This document shows positions 1-6,915 of a stretch of DNA of 11,299 nt, piece after piece. Origin of the DNA: a bacterium (GTDB taxonomy: Bacteria; JAJVIF01; JAGGVT01); contig JAGGVT010000014.1 of the NCBI GenBank assembly GCA_021157815.1, positions 1 through 11,299 of the forward strand. The letters run 5' to 3'. The notes beneath the pieces are model-generated. The model did no database searches and was not told the DNA's origin. It saw only the letters and a list, made by a program, of their open reading frames with translations. Numbering within the stretch: position 1 is the first letter of the stretch; each line of letters opens with the position of its first letter. The position numbers and the translations under genes were made by a program.

Positions 1-140
1 GAAGGATCTATTTTAGATAGTGTAGATTAATTTCATCAGGTTTAATCATCAACACAGTAGCAAATAGATTCTTCGCTGCGCTCAGAATGACAAACCTTTT
101 TGCTTATAATTGAGTTATGAGACACTTTCATGAGAAACCG
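1..140. repeat. Inverted-repeat element, copy 1 (left edge cut off by the window)
   Basis: Positions 66-92 carry a 27-nt arm (agattcttcgctgcgctcag then aatgaca). The first ten bases (gaaggatcta) match the inner end of the opposite arm, so most of the left arm lies outside the window. The 55-nt spacer between them and about 45 nt to the right resemble the corresponding parts of the copy at 7821-8116 read on the other strand: both contain tcatc-ggtttaa in the spacer and tataat-gagt-agac-cttt beyond the arm. The region follows the lipoprotein stop and holds no gene. I see no clear terminator for the upstream minus-strand gene here. Confidence 0.7.
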
Positions 141-187
141 GGCTACCATTGATTTCCTTTTTTCAGAGGGCTCGAAATTATACTTTG

Positions 188-1294
188 CTACTCAATTGGA
201 ATATCTTCGATTGAGATTAAGAATTGATCGGGAATATTAAGGGCTGAAAGATTCGAGTCACTTATCATCGGCGATGACATATCAATTTCATCCATATAAA
301 TTCCAACATGTATTCCCGGACCTTCATCCATAACCAGGGGATTCACATTTGCGCTGTACTCATATTTGCTGTAGTCATATTTATAGCAATGAGATATCAA
401 TGTCTCGCCATTGATTTTAAGCAATGCATAACTGGCAGTATTTGGGTAGTCATAACCGATTTTGAATTCCACATCGGCATTCGCCAGTTCCTGCGCAAAC
501 TTATCAAGATTCTCTTTAATGATAAAAGGTGTCATTCCTAAAAGCTGTTGATATGAGAGGTCATTGATAAAACTTTGGGGAAGACTGTTATTTTCAGAAT
601 AATAATTATATGTAGTTGAAAAGATAAAATCAGTTAATTGCCCGCACTGCGCATACAACTTTCTTGTTTCAGGATCAGAAACCATGTTAATGGGAGCAGT
701 TCCACCTACAATAGTTGTCATTCTTGGTGTTATGTTTCCCTTAAAATCATTCAGGCCATCTTTATTAATGACCCAGGTTGTTTCACCGCTGTCTTTGTCT
801 TTCCCCAGATCAATATTGCAGGAGATCAACAAGTTATAAACACCTTCTTTTCCCCACTTTACTGAACCAAAATCGGATGGATCATTTGTGACATCACGGT
901 TTGCCAATACTATTACGGGCAATCCATTCATTAAATTCCTTGGCCAAAACAATGGGAAACCGCTGTCAATATATTCTGTTATAGACTCGGGATAAACACC
1001 TGTTGCCCGTCTATAATCGGTGATACTTTTACGCAACTTGCCAACCATACTCGCACGGTTGTGTTGTCCAAGAAGACGCGGATCTTCACTGATTGGAAAA
1101 ATTAAAACGTGGTCATAGGATGTTTGATGGTCTATTTCAGGGGGGGTAATCGATTCTTTGTTGTTGTTTGAGATTTTATCCGTCTTCATTTCTATATTGC
1201 CGGATGAGGAACATCCAGCCGTTATAGCAATGAAAAAGAGAATTATATAAAAAATAGAATCGCACCCTTTTATTAGCTTTCTCTGTAAACTCAT
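188..1294 (-). CDS. Lipoprotein of unknown function
   Basis: A 368-residue protein that I do not recognise. The N-terminus is a lipoprotein signal: a charged start (MSLQRKLIK), a hydrophobic stretch at about residues 14-26, and a lipobox-like ITAGC with Cys28, followed by SSSGN and a polar linker. This predicts export, lipidation and membrane anchoring. The start at 1294 is chosen because AGGAG lies 6 nt before it. The open frame runs up to 1423, but that extension crosses a hairpin repeat and would bury the signal peptide. Residues about 70-120 (LRKSITDYRRATGVYPESI, then WPRNLMNG) recall the soluble part of pilin-like proteins, where a helix is followed by G-x-YP-xS. A weaker similar pattern occurs around residues 210-250 (LTDFIF, then NSLPQSF), so two related domains are possible. 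It lies 125 nt downstream of pyk on the same strand, perhaps cotranscribed. No enzymatic motif is visible. Confidence 0.75.
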   Translation of the reverse strand: MSLQRKLIKGCDSIFYIILFFIAITAGCSSSGNIEMKTDKISNNNKESITPPEIDHQTSYDHVLIFPISEDPRLLGQHNRASMVGKLRKSITDYRRATGVYPESITEYIDSGFPLFWPRNLMNGLPVIVLANRDVTNDPSDFGSVKWGKEGVYNLLISCNIDLGKDKDSGETTWVINKDGLNDFKGNITPRMTTIVGGTAPINMVSDPETRKLYAQCGQLTDFIFSTTYNYYSENNSLPQSFINDLSYQQLLGMTPFIIKENLDKFAQELANADVEFKIGYDYPNTASYALLKINGETLISHCYKYDYSKYEYSANVNPLVMDEGPGIHVGIYMDEIDMSSPMISDSNLSALNIPDQFLISIEDIPIE

Positions 1295-1390
1295 AATCAT
1301 CTCCTGCAACATTTTGTTGGATGCTATTAAACTTCTACCACACCTCCCAGCAAAAAATAAACTAAACATAGTTTTTTTTGAATTGACCAG

Positions 1391-1410
1391 CACCACGCTA
1401 AAGCGTGGTG
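1391..1410. repeat. Perfect short palindrome after pyk
   Basis: CACCACGCTAAAGCGTGGTG can form an 8-bp stem with a TAAA loop (or 9 bp with 2 nt). It sits 9 nt downstream of the pyk stop, between pyk and the lipoprotein gene. Read on the minus strand, no T-run follows the stem, so it is a poor intrinsic terminator for pyk. On the plus strand the stem is followed by ttatttta. It may be a REP-like dispersed palindrome or an mRNA 3'-end stabiliser. Confidence 0.6.
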
Positions 1411-1419
1411 TTATTTTAA

Positions 1420-2970
1420 TCATGCTTGAACGATTTTCAACAGGTTTGTCGAGCCAATAACATTCACTGGATATCCTGATGTCGCGATGAATAATTCGTC
1501 ATCTTTTAGTAAGCCGGCATCCTTAACTTTCTGGCACGCCTCCGCGAATGAGTCATCCACAGTGTCTCTTTTTTCAACCATTATGGGAACGACACCATGG
1601 CTAAGCACGAGTTTCCGCGCGATTCTTTCATCATACACAGCCGCGACAATCGGAACGCCTGGTCGAAATCGCGACATGAGCCGTGACGTATGTCCGCTTC
1701 TTGTTGGCGTCAATATTAGATTCAATTTGATATCATCGACTATTTCAGCTGCCGCAAGCGTTATAGCATCCGATATGATACGGCTTTTTCCTTTTGGATA
1801 TGTTTTTTCTTTTTTCAGATCATTGATTCCGTTTTCAATTCTATTCCGCCATTCGCTTTTTTTGAATTCAGCTTTTAATTCCCTGAATCTAGCGGATTCA
1901 GCCTTTTTCGAGATTCTTCTCATCATTTTAACAGTCTCAAGAGGATATGAGCCTATTGCCGTTTCGCCGGAGAGCATCACAGCGTCAGTGCCGTCGAAAA
2001 TAGCGTTGGCGACGTCTGTAACCTCGGCGCGAGTTGGGAAGGGGCGGTCAATCATCGATTCAAGCATCTGTGTAGCGGTAATAACCGGTTTTCCCAGTAC
2101 GTTGCACAGGTGAATGATTTCCTTCTGAAGCACGGGAACATCCTCGACATCCATGCGAACTCCAAGGTCTCCTCTTGCGACCATGATTCCATCCGCCTCG
2201 CAAGCTATGGCATGAATATCCTCAATCGCGCCTTCGGTTTCGATTTTCGCTATTATCATCGGATAATCAGCCGGCTCAAGCGATGTTTCAATCAAACCGC
2301 GAATCTTGACAATATCCCCCGCGCTACGAACGTAACTCACGGCTATCATGTCCACTTTTTGATCCATCAGAAACTTAAGATCCTCGGCGTCCTTTTTTGT
2401 GAAAGCGGGAAGGTCGGGCGACATGCCTTTAAGCACCACACCTTGACGGCTTCTCAAAATGCCATTGTCCAGAATCTCCAGGATGATTCCACTTTCACGC
2501 GATGGTCCTTTCTTTGCGCGCATCCTGATAAGGCCATCTGAAAACAGGAACAGCGCACCGGGAGAAAACGCGCTGGCAAGAACATCAAAATGATTTATAA
2601 AAACGCTGGATTCATCGCCGATTTTATCCTGGTCATTATGCAGAATAAATTCCTCGCCTTTTTTCAGTTCGACTTCATCATTCTCAAAATTGCCAATGCG
2701 AATTTTCTGCCCCATCAAATCGCCCATTATCGCGACATGGCGATCAGTCATCGCGGCGGCCTGCCTGATTCTTTCCATCTGTTCCGCAGCGGCAACATAG
2801 GTTTTTCCGGGTATGAACGAACCCTCTTCGCGAAAATGCGGCGAGTGGCTCATGTTCACACGCACGACATCCATCCCCGATTCGATAAGCTGTTTCAGCG
2901 ATTCGACGGAATCACGATTATCGCGTGTGCCCATTGTGCATACTATTTTTGTGTTTATTCTGTCCTTCAA
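1420..2970 (-). CDS. pyk: Pyruvate kinase, PykA-like (predicted K+-independent)
   Basis: Converts phosphoenolpyruvate and ADP to pyruvate and ATP in the last step of glycolysis, in the cytoplasm. The 516-residue length fits a standard pyruvate kinase with A, B and C domains and no extra C-terminal domain. Visible family motifs are TKIVCTMGT (residues 7-15), RVNMSH (37-42) with phosphate and cation ligands R37, N39 and S41, the signature IIAKIETEGAI with catalytic K242 and Mg ligand E244, ARGDLG with D268, and ATQMLESM with T300. The segment D84-L-M-G-Q-K-I-R-I92 resembles E. coli PykA (DLQGPKIRV) rather than the K+-dependent form (DTKGPEIRT). The Lys at the E117-equivalent (K89) is the hallmark of K+-independent enzymes. 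The start is TTG, supported by GGGAG 7 nt upstream and by the motif position. The stop overlaps by 4 nt an ATG at 1423 that I do not take as a real start. Confidence 0.95.
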   Translation of the reverse strand: MKDRINTKIVCTMGTRDNRDSVESLKQLIESGMDVVRVNMSHSPHFREEGSFIPGKTYVAAAEQMERIRQAAAMTDRHVAIMGDLMGQKIRIGNFENDEVELKKGEEFILHNDQDKIGDESSVFINHFDVLASAFSPGALFLFSDGLIRMRAKKGPSRESGIILEILDNGILRSRQGVVLKGMSPDLPAFTKKDAEDLKFLMDQKVDMIAVSYVRSAGDIVKIRGLIETSLEPADYPMIIAKIETEGAIEDIHAIACEADGIMVARGDLGVRMDVEDVPVLQKEIIHLCNVLGKPVITATQMLESMIDRPFPTRAEVTDVANAIFDGTDAVMLSGETAIGSYPLETVKMMRRISKKAESARFRELKAEFKKSEWRNRIENGINDLKKEKTYPKGKSRIISDAITLAAAEIVDDIKLNLILTPTRSGHTSRLMSRFRPGVPIVAAVYDERIARKLVLSHGVVPIMVEKRDTVDDSFAEACQKVKDAGLLKDDELFIATSGYPVNVIGSTNLLKIVQA

Positions 2971-3017
2971 TATATTGCTCCCATTGGTTAAAGTTCATTT
3001 GTTTATATCGGCTTCTT

Positions 3018-3046
3018 ATTATACAGGCTCTTTAATAAATCGTAAG
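3018..3046 (-). promoter_or_regulatory. Candidate promoter of pyk
   Basis: On the minus strand a perfect TATAAT lies at 3018-3023, about 50 nt before the TTG start of pyk. The -35 position (about 3040-3046) has only a poor match, TTACGA. Another TATAAT at 3235-3240 could instead drive a long leader through the palindromic cluster. The choice between the two is open. Confidence 0.35.
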
Positions 3047-3087
3047 GATTGAGTTTAGATTGAGCAAAAAAATGGGACTGTCCAAAA

Positions 3088-3234
3088 AACGTTTATTAAT
3101 GCGATAAACACTGGGGTTATTAATGATGCTTATTGAAATCATCAAGTTTGAAGCCTCATGTGGACGTACCCCATGATTGGGGAATGCCCCTTTTTTTACG
3201 GGGGCAAATAACCCACATTATTTATTGAAGCGTT
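3088..3234. repeat. Palindromic cluster upstream of pyk
   Basis: The outer ends pair (aacg at 3088-3091 with cgtt at 3231-3234), as do TGGGGTTATT (3112-3121) with AATAACCCA (3207-3215, one bulge). Inside lie CCCCA-TGAT-TGGGG near 3169-3182, GGGG-AATG-CCCC followed by seven T, and GCCCC with GGGGGC near 3186-3205. Together these give a roughly 147-bp imperfect palindrome with several inner hairpins. It is either a small non-coding mobile repeat or a structured 5' leader of pyk. No open frame of note occupies this 279-nt gap. Confidence 0.6.
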
Positions 3235-3249
3235 ATTATACAAAATATG

Positions 3250-4380
3250 CTAATCATGAAAATTGTCAATCGTTGTTTCAACAGTAAATCTCGATTCATG
3301 CTGCGGAATCCCCAGCGCCGGATGCTCTCGAATGATTACCTCAATTGTGTAATCGCCATCGGGAAAGAATGCGTCATCAGGATTGCGAGTCGGATTGCCG
3401 CGGTTGCTGCTGCTTTCAGTCGTGCACCAATAGCCGTTTTCCGTCATGCCGTTTGTAATGATAATCTGAAAATCACCCAGCCATGATTCGTTCTCGATGT
3501 AGTTCACATGAAACTGCGGTCGAATCAGCGGGATACGCCCGTCCATTCGAAGCAAACCACCAGTATCTTCATATCCCGCAGGCTCGATTATCCGCCATTC
3601 GAACTCATAAGGCGCCGGCGAGTTTTTCCCAAGTCCCCAGCTTCTGCCCATACGGTCAAATGCGTGAACGAGAATATCGACATTGCCGTAAATGACGCCA
3701 TCGCTGAATTCGCCCTTTACGCCCTCATCCGGGATGAACATAATCGGCTCAACAATCTGGGGAGGAGAGTCGCGAAGAATATCACGAATTTCAGGCGTTA
3801 TCTCAAGCCTGTTCAGAGGATGTTCGATTCCCTCGATAACGTTAAGCGCGTCACCCTCTTTGTTTACGGGGCGTTTGATTCGGACATACGCGTAATGCAG
3901 ATGGTCGTTCCAGTTGTCGCCGTCGTTTCGGTAATCGCAGATATGCCCAATCAGTTCACCTTTTTTTATCAAACTCTTTCCGGGTTCCAGGTTAAGGATT
4001 TTCCTTACTGGATCAACATGCGTGAACTCGCGCCCTTCCAGTGTGTTGATATCGCCAATAATGATGCGGTATCCCGCCCTGTTGTGGATTTTAATGCACT
4101 CCAGAAGGATGCCGTCGCGGTTGTTAAAAACCGGTTCGCCCTTGTGGCTTTGAATGTCAATCGCCAGATGGTAATGCCCGCCCGCGCGGTATTCACCGTA
4201 TGTTCCAATCAACGCGACATTCAAATCCTTTTTGATTTTCAAGGGCCAGGGGTCTTTGTCCTGGTTTTTAGTTTCACTGGTTTCAGTCGTGTTGGCAATT
4301 CCAGCGGTGATAAAAAAACAAAGCAGGAAAAAACATATAATGATTCTAACTGTTCTTATTTTCAAAAATCGATTAGCCAT
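3250..4380 (-). CDS. Exported M23/LytM-type metallopeptidase-like protein
   Basis: A 376-residue protein. The N-terminal signal peptide has basic residues (KIRTVR), a hydrophobic core at about 13-27 and a probable cleavage site after AGIA (residue 29), placing the protein in the periplasm or outside the cell. Residues about 55-170 form an M23-like domain: HLAID supplies H71 and D75 (HxxxD), FTHVD supplies H121, followed by a KKGELIG turn, and DHLHYAY supplies H160 and H162 (HxH). In this family these residues bind Zn and cleave peptide cross-links in peptidoglycan. All are present, so activity is plausible. The C-terminal ~200 residues (WRIIEP, DGDYTIEV) look like beta-rich Ig-like domains. 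The ATG overlaps the end of the upstream flavoprotein gene by 8 nt and has no clear ribosome binding site, so translation is probably coupled. The actual substrate is unknown. Confidence 0.85.
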   Translation of the reverse strand: MANRFLKIRTVRIIICFFLLCFFITAGIANTTETSETKNQDKDPWPLKIKKDLNVALIGTYGEYRAGGHYHLAIDIQSHKGEPVFNNRDGILLECIKIHNRAGYRIIIGDINTLEGREFTHVDPVRKILNLEPGKSLIKKGELIGHICDYRNDGDNWNDHLHYAYVRIKRPVNKEGDALNVIEGIEHPLNRLEITPEIRDILRDSPPQIVEPIMFIPDEGVKGEFSDGVIYGNVDILVHAFDRMGRSWGLGKNSPAPYEFEWRIIEPAGYEDTGGLLRMDGRIPLIRPQFHVNYIENESWLGDFQIIITNGMTENGYWCTTESSSNRGNPTRNPDDAFFPDGDYTIEVIIREHPALGIPQHESRFTVETTIDNFHD

Positions 4381-5683
4381 AGAGTTTAAACAGGCGGTGG
4401 AAATTGCTTAATGTGTCCCAAATCGAGCATTTCGAACGGACTGATTTTTCAATGTCACTCTTCTTGATTCCCTTTGAACGAGCGTCCATTGTGAAAATAC
4501 CCTCTGTGATAGACAGCAGCATTTGCGGATACACTGATCTGAATTGGGGTTTAACTCGCATCTCGTTCATGAAATCGGACATCGAATTTCTGTCTCTCAT
4601 AAGGAAAGTTTCGGATATCATTCTGGGGTAACCGTGCGGTTGCGATTCCCGCCTGTCGATATGCGCATCAACAGCGGCTTTTCCCGCGATAACTCCTGAA
4701 ACGATGGAGTAGTCTGTCATGCGGCAGTCGAACGGATGATAGAGCCGCGCGGCTTTTCCTGAAATTATAAATCCTTCTCCCCAGAGAACATCGGATTGCT
4801 TTTCAAATCCGGCAACCGGGATGGTTTGCGTTGTGAACGACTCACTTTCAAATCCCTGAATAATTGGCTCGATTGATGGATGCATTTTAAGTTGTTCGAT
4901 AAGCGCGTTTAGGTTTTGGTCCTCACTGAGCAGATCATGCGGAACATAAGCTTTAATAACGATTTTGTTTCGGTGAGCAATCAATCTTGCCCAGCTGAAC
5001 CCGATATCAAGAGGGTCTCCAAGGATAACCACGCTTGCCGCGTTGTCACTGCTTCCTGTCATGCGAATGGACGGTTCACAATCCTCTGCAGTTAGAGTTT
5101 CCTTTATTATAAGAATAGTCTCATCAGGATTTAATTCCCTGCGTTTCAAAAGATGTCCGGCTAATTTTGAATCGGGGCCGTCAGCAATTACAGTCAAAGG
5201 CGCGTAGTGTTCGATTCGCTCAACATCTTCATCCTCATCATCACCGCATCCAACGCCAATAACAACGCCGTTCTCATCGAGTATCAAATCTGTCGCTTCT
5301 TCATTGGAATGCAATTCGCCGCCAAGCGCGATAAACCTGTCGAACAAAGCGTAATCGAGTTTCGGCCTGTTCGCCACGAACCCTGCTTTCCCCGAATCAT
5401 CCGGTGATGTAACGCACTCCCATGCGGTATGGGCATCGTCTGTAACAATCCAGAATGCGCGCCGCCTCAATGGTGTAAGCACGTTATCGAGATTTTCATA
5501 GTCACTGAAAATTTGCTTCAATGCGTGAGGATATGCCAGCTCATCAATATGAAAACCATTGCCCGGAATATCCCTCTTTTCAACGAGAAGGACATTCAGC
5601 CCTTTCCCCTGAGCGGTAATCGCGGCTGAAAGTCCGCATAAACCGCCTCCGGCCACAATTAAATCCCAGTTATGATTATCCAC
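4373..5683 (-). CDS. FixC/ETF-QO-like FAD-dependent oxidoreductase
   Basis: A 436-residue flavoprotein of the FixC/geranylgeranyl-reductase-like group. The dinucleotide fold is at the start: WDLIVAGGGLCGL (GxGxxG, residues 12-17) with E35 as the likely ribose ligand. A second FAD motif, IADGPDS, is at 166-172. FixC-like features continue with PGNGFHIDELAYPHAL, NRPKLDYALFD, and SDFMNEMR...FRSVYPQML...GIFTMDA near the C-terminus. The third motif, normally GDAA, reads SGKAAR (G309-K310), an unusual loss of the FAD-contacting Asp. The start is a GTG at 5683 with GGAG 6 nt upstream. The frame is open to 5905, but the extra 74 codons run through repeat DNA and a promoter. No FixA, FixB or FixX partner is in the window, so the electron donor and acceptor are unknown. 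It overlaps the M23 gene by 8 nt. Confidence 0.85.
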   Translation of the reverse strand: MDNHNWDLIVAGGGLCGLSAAITAQGKGLNVLLVEKRDIPGNGFHIDELAYPHALKQIFSDYENLDNVLTPLRRRAFWIVTDDAHTAWECVTSPDDSGKAGFVANRPKLDYALFDRFIALGGELHSNEEATDLILDENGVVIGVGCGDDEDEDVERIEHYAPLTVIADGPDSKLAGHLLKRRELNPDETILIIKETLTAEDCEPSIRMTGSSDNAASVVILGDPLDIGFSWARLIAHRNKIVIKAYVPHDLLSEDQNLNALIEQLKMHPSIEPIIQGFESESFTTQTIPVAGFEKQSDVLWGEGFIISGKAARLYHPFDCRMTDYSIVSGVIAGKAAVDAHIDRRESQPHGYPRMISETFLMRDRNSMSDFMNEMRVKPQFRSVYPQMLLSITEGIFTMDARSKGIKKSDIEKSVRSKCSIWDTLSNFHRLFKLYG

Positions 5684-5715
5684 GGCATGCTCCGGATTCC
5701 ACAGATTTTTTTCAC

Positions 5716-5830
5716 TTAATTGTAACCCGGCGTCCCTTCGCCGGGGATTTTCCTGCCATACCCCGGGAAGGGGATCCCGGGTTACAGATTTTAATTCATT
5801 TAATTGTAACCCGGCGTCCCTTCGCCGGGG
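5716..5830. repeat. Two identical 31-bp repeats and an inverted arm in the flavoprotein leader
   Basis: Identical 31-bp copies lie at 5716-5746 and 5800-5830, beginning TTAATTGTAACCCGGCG and ending CGCCGGGG. Each contains a 7-bp hairpin CCCGGCG-tccctt-CGCCGGG. GTAACCCGG at 5722-5730 is also matched by its complement CCGGGTTAC at 5777-5785. On the plus strand the second copy is followed by TTTTT and resembles a terminator, but no plus-strand gene ends there. On the minus strand it lies in the 5' leader of the FixC-like gene. Confidence 0.8.
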
Positions 5831-5876
5831 TTTTTCTGCACTTAAAGAAACATTAAACCTTCCACATAAAAGGGCA

Positions 5877-5905
5877 ATTTTAATGTATGCGCGATAAAGC
5901 ATCAA
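5877..5905 (-). promoter_or_regulatory. Promoter of the flavoprotein-peptidase operon
   Basis: On the minus strand, TTGATG (5900-5905) and TAAAAT (5877-5882) are separated by exactly 17 nt, with 4/6 and 5/6 matches to the sigma-70 consensus. It begins just after the terminator of the upstream gene. Transcripts would carry a leader of roughly 185 nt containing the GC-rich hairpin repeats before the GTG at 5683. Confidence 0.55.
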
Positions 5906-5910
5906 GAAAT

Positions 5911-5934
5911 AAAAAGGACGGGAGTAAGCCCGTC
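5911..5934 (-). terminator. Intrinsic terminator after the HTH gene
   Basis: Minus-strand GACGGG-CTTACT-CCCGTC forms a perfect 6-bp GC-rich stem (5917-5922 with 5929-5934), followed by CTTTTTATTT. It lies 38 nt past the stop of the HTH gene and isolates it from the next operon. Confidence 0.7.
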
Positions 5935-5972
5935 AGTGTTGATGCCTTATTTAATATAATTCAATCCCGCTT

Positions 5973-6719
5973 CTAATCAGCGATACGGGATGTTTTTCTT
6001 CCTTCCCTGTCTTCGAGAAATTCAAGAACAGTCGAAAGCCTGAATCGTCTTTGGTTGCCCGGTGTTCTAAGGCATTCAATTTTGTTGGCGTTTGTGTATC
6101 GCCTGACCGTAGTCTTGCAGACATTGAGAATAACCGCCGCTTCATCGAGAGTGATAATCGGGTCGAGAAGATTCTCAATCAGATTTTCCCGAGTCTTGCG
6201 AGGGCTTTTCTTTTTACGCCTTGCCTTTTCCAGTTCCGCGCCGAACAGCTCAAGCGTATCGCTCTTTGACTGCTTGTCTTTTTTAGACGGCTTGGCTTTT
6301 GGCTTTGCAGTCGGAGGCGCCTGCGGTTTTGTAGTTGCAATCGGTTCGACCCAATCCCTGAGATCATCATCAATCTCAACACCGCTGTCTGACATAAGCG
6401 TATTAATATCTTGATCGAATTCTGTAATCTCTTCGATTGGTTCAAGATCCTCGGTTGTCATCGAGTGAGGAGTTGCCTGTGCGACAGGTTTGTAGTTTTC
6501 ATTTTTCCTTGTTTTCTTTTGAGTGGGTCCCTTTGGAACAGGCGGTTTGGTGGCTTTAACCGGTTTGATAAGCCCCTCGCCTCGTGCAATCCTTTGCGTT
6601 TCTTTTCTTACATATCTCTGCCAGTCGCGCAGTACATTGGCCTTTTTTCCCGATAAACCCTGAGGCATTTTTTTCCTCGCTTTGTTTTCCTTATCGTTCT
6701 TTTTGGTTTTTTTTGTCAT
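5973..6719 (-). CDS. DNA-binding protein with disordered Lys/Pro-rich region and C-terminal excisionase/MerR-like HTH
   Basis: A 248-residue protein. Residues about 185-240 (ITLDEAAVILNVCKTTVRRY then NQRRFRLSTVLEFLE) match the helix-turn-helix fold of the excisionase/BldC/MerR-like group: first helix DEAAVIL, recognition helix TTVRRYTN, then a wing with RRFR and a closing helix. A sequence-specific DNA-binding role is therefore likely, but the target is unknown. Residues 1-80 are rich in Lys with a conserved-looking GLSGKKANVLRDWQRYV. Residues 80-135 are acidic and 128-180 are rich in Lys and Pro (PTAKPKAKPSKK), so most of the protein is probably disordered. There are two possible starts: the ATG at 6719 without a good ribosome site, or the ATG at 6668 (residue 18) with GAGG 6 nt upstream. 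The second has better signal support, while the Lys-rich composition fits either. No integrase or phage gene is nearby, so a role as a phage excisionase is not supported. Confidence 0.8.
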   Translation of the reverse strand: MTKKTKKNDKENKARKKMPQGLSGKKANVLRDWQRYVRKETQRIARGEGLIKPVKATKPPVPKGPTQKKTRKNENYKPVAQATPHSMTTEDLEPIEEITEFDQDINTLMSDSGVEIDDDLRDWVEPIATTKPQAPPTAKPKAKPSKKDKQSKSDTLELFGAELEKARRKKKSPRKTRENLIENLLDPIITLDEAAVILNVCKTTVRRYTNANKIECLRTPGNQRRFRLSTVLEFLEDREGRKTSRIAD

Positions 6720-6846
6720 TTCCAGAAAGACGCTTCGTTAATTAATATCTTGGATGTTTCCTCTACATCGCATTAACACTGTAATGTGAATGATACAAAC
6801 CGCTTGTACTTAACCAATAAATAACATAACGATGTTTAATTATCTT

Positions 6847-6875
6847 AGCATAACGACAAGTGGTTTACCAGTCAA
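6847..6875 (-). promoter_or_regulatory. Candidate promoter of the HTH gene
   Basis: Minus-strand TTGACT (6870-6875, 5/6) and TATGCT (6847-6852, 4/6) are spaced by 17 nt, about 130 nt before the ATG at 6719. A second, weaker option lies closer to the gene (TTGGTT-16-TATCAT). The rest of the AT-rich 6720-6915 gap shows no gene or clear hairpin. Confidence 0.35.
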
Positions 6876-6915
6876 AATCAAGCTTAAAATTCAGGAAATT
6901 TCGGTTTAATGGGGG

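Noticed and set aside
1487-2541. Plus-strand open frames over pyk
   Set aside because: They are antisense to well-recognised pyruvate kinase motifs and have no homology signal.
3175-3198. Plus-strand terminator-like GGGG-AATG-CCCC plus seven T
   Set aside because: No plus-strand gene ends upstream. It is better explained as part of the palindromic cluster.
3508-4389. Long plus-strand open frame (293 codons)
   Set aside because: It lies antisense over the M23-like gene, which has a signal peptide and intact metal motifs. The plus-strand product shows no family resemblance.
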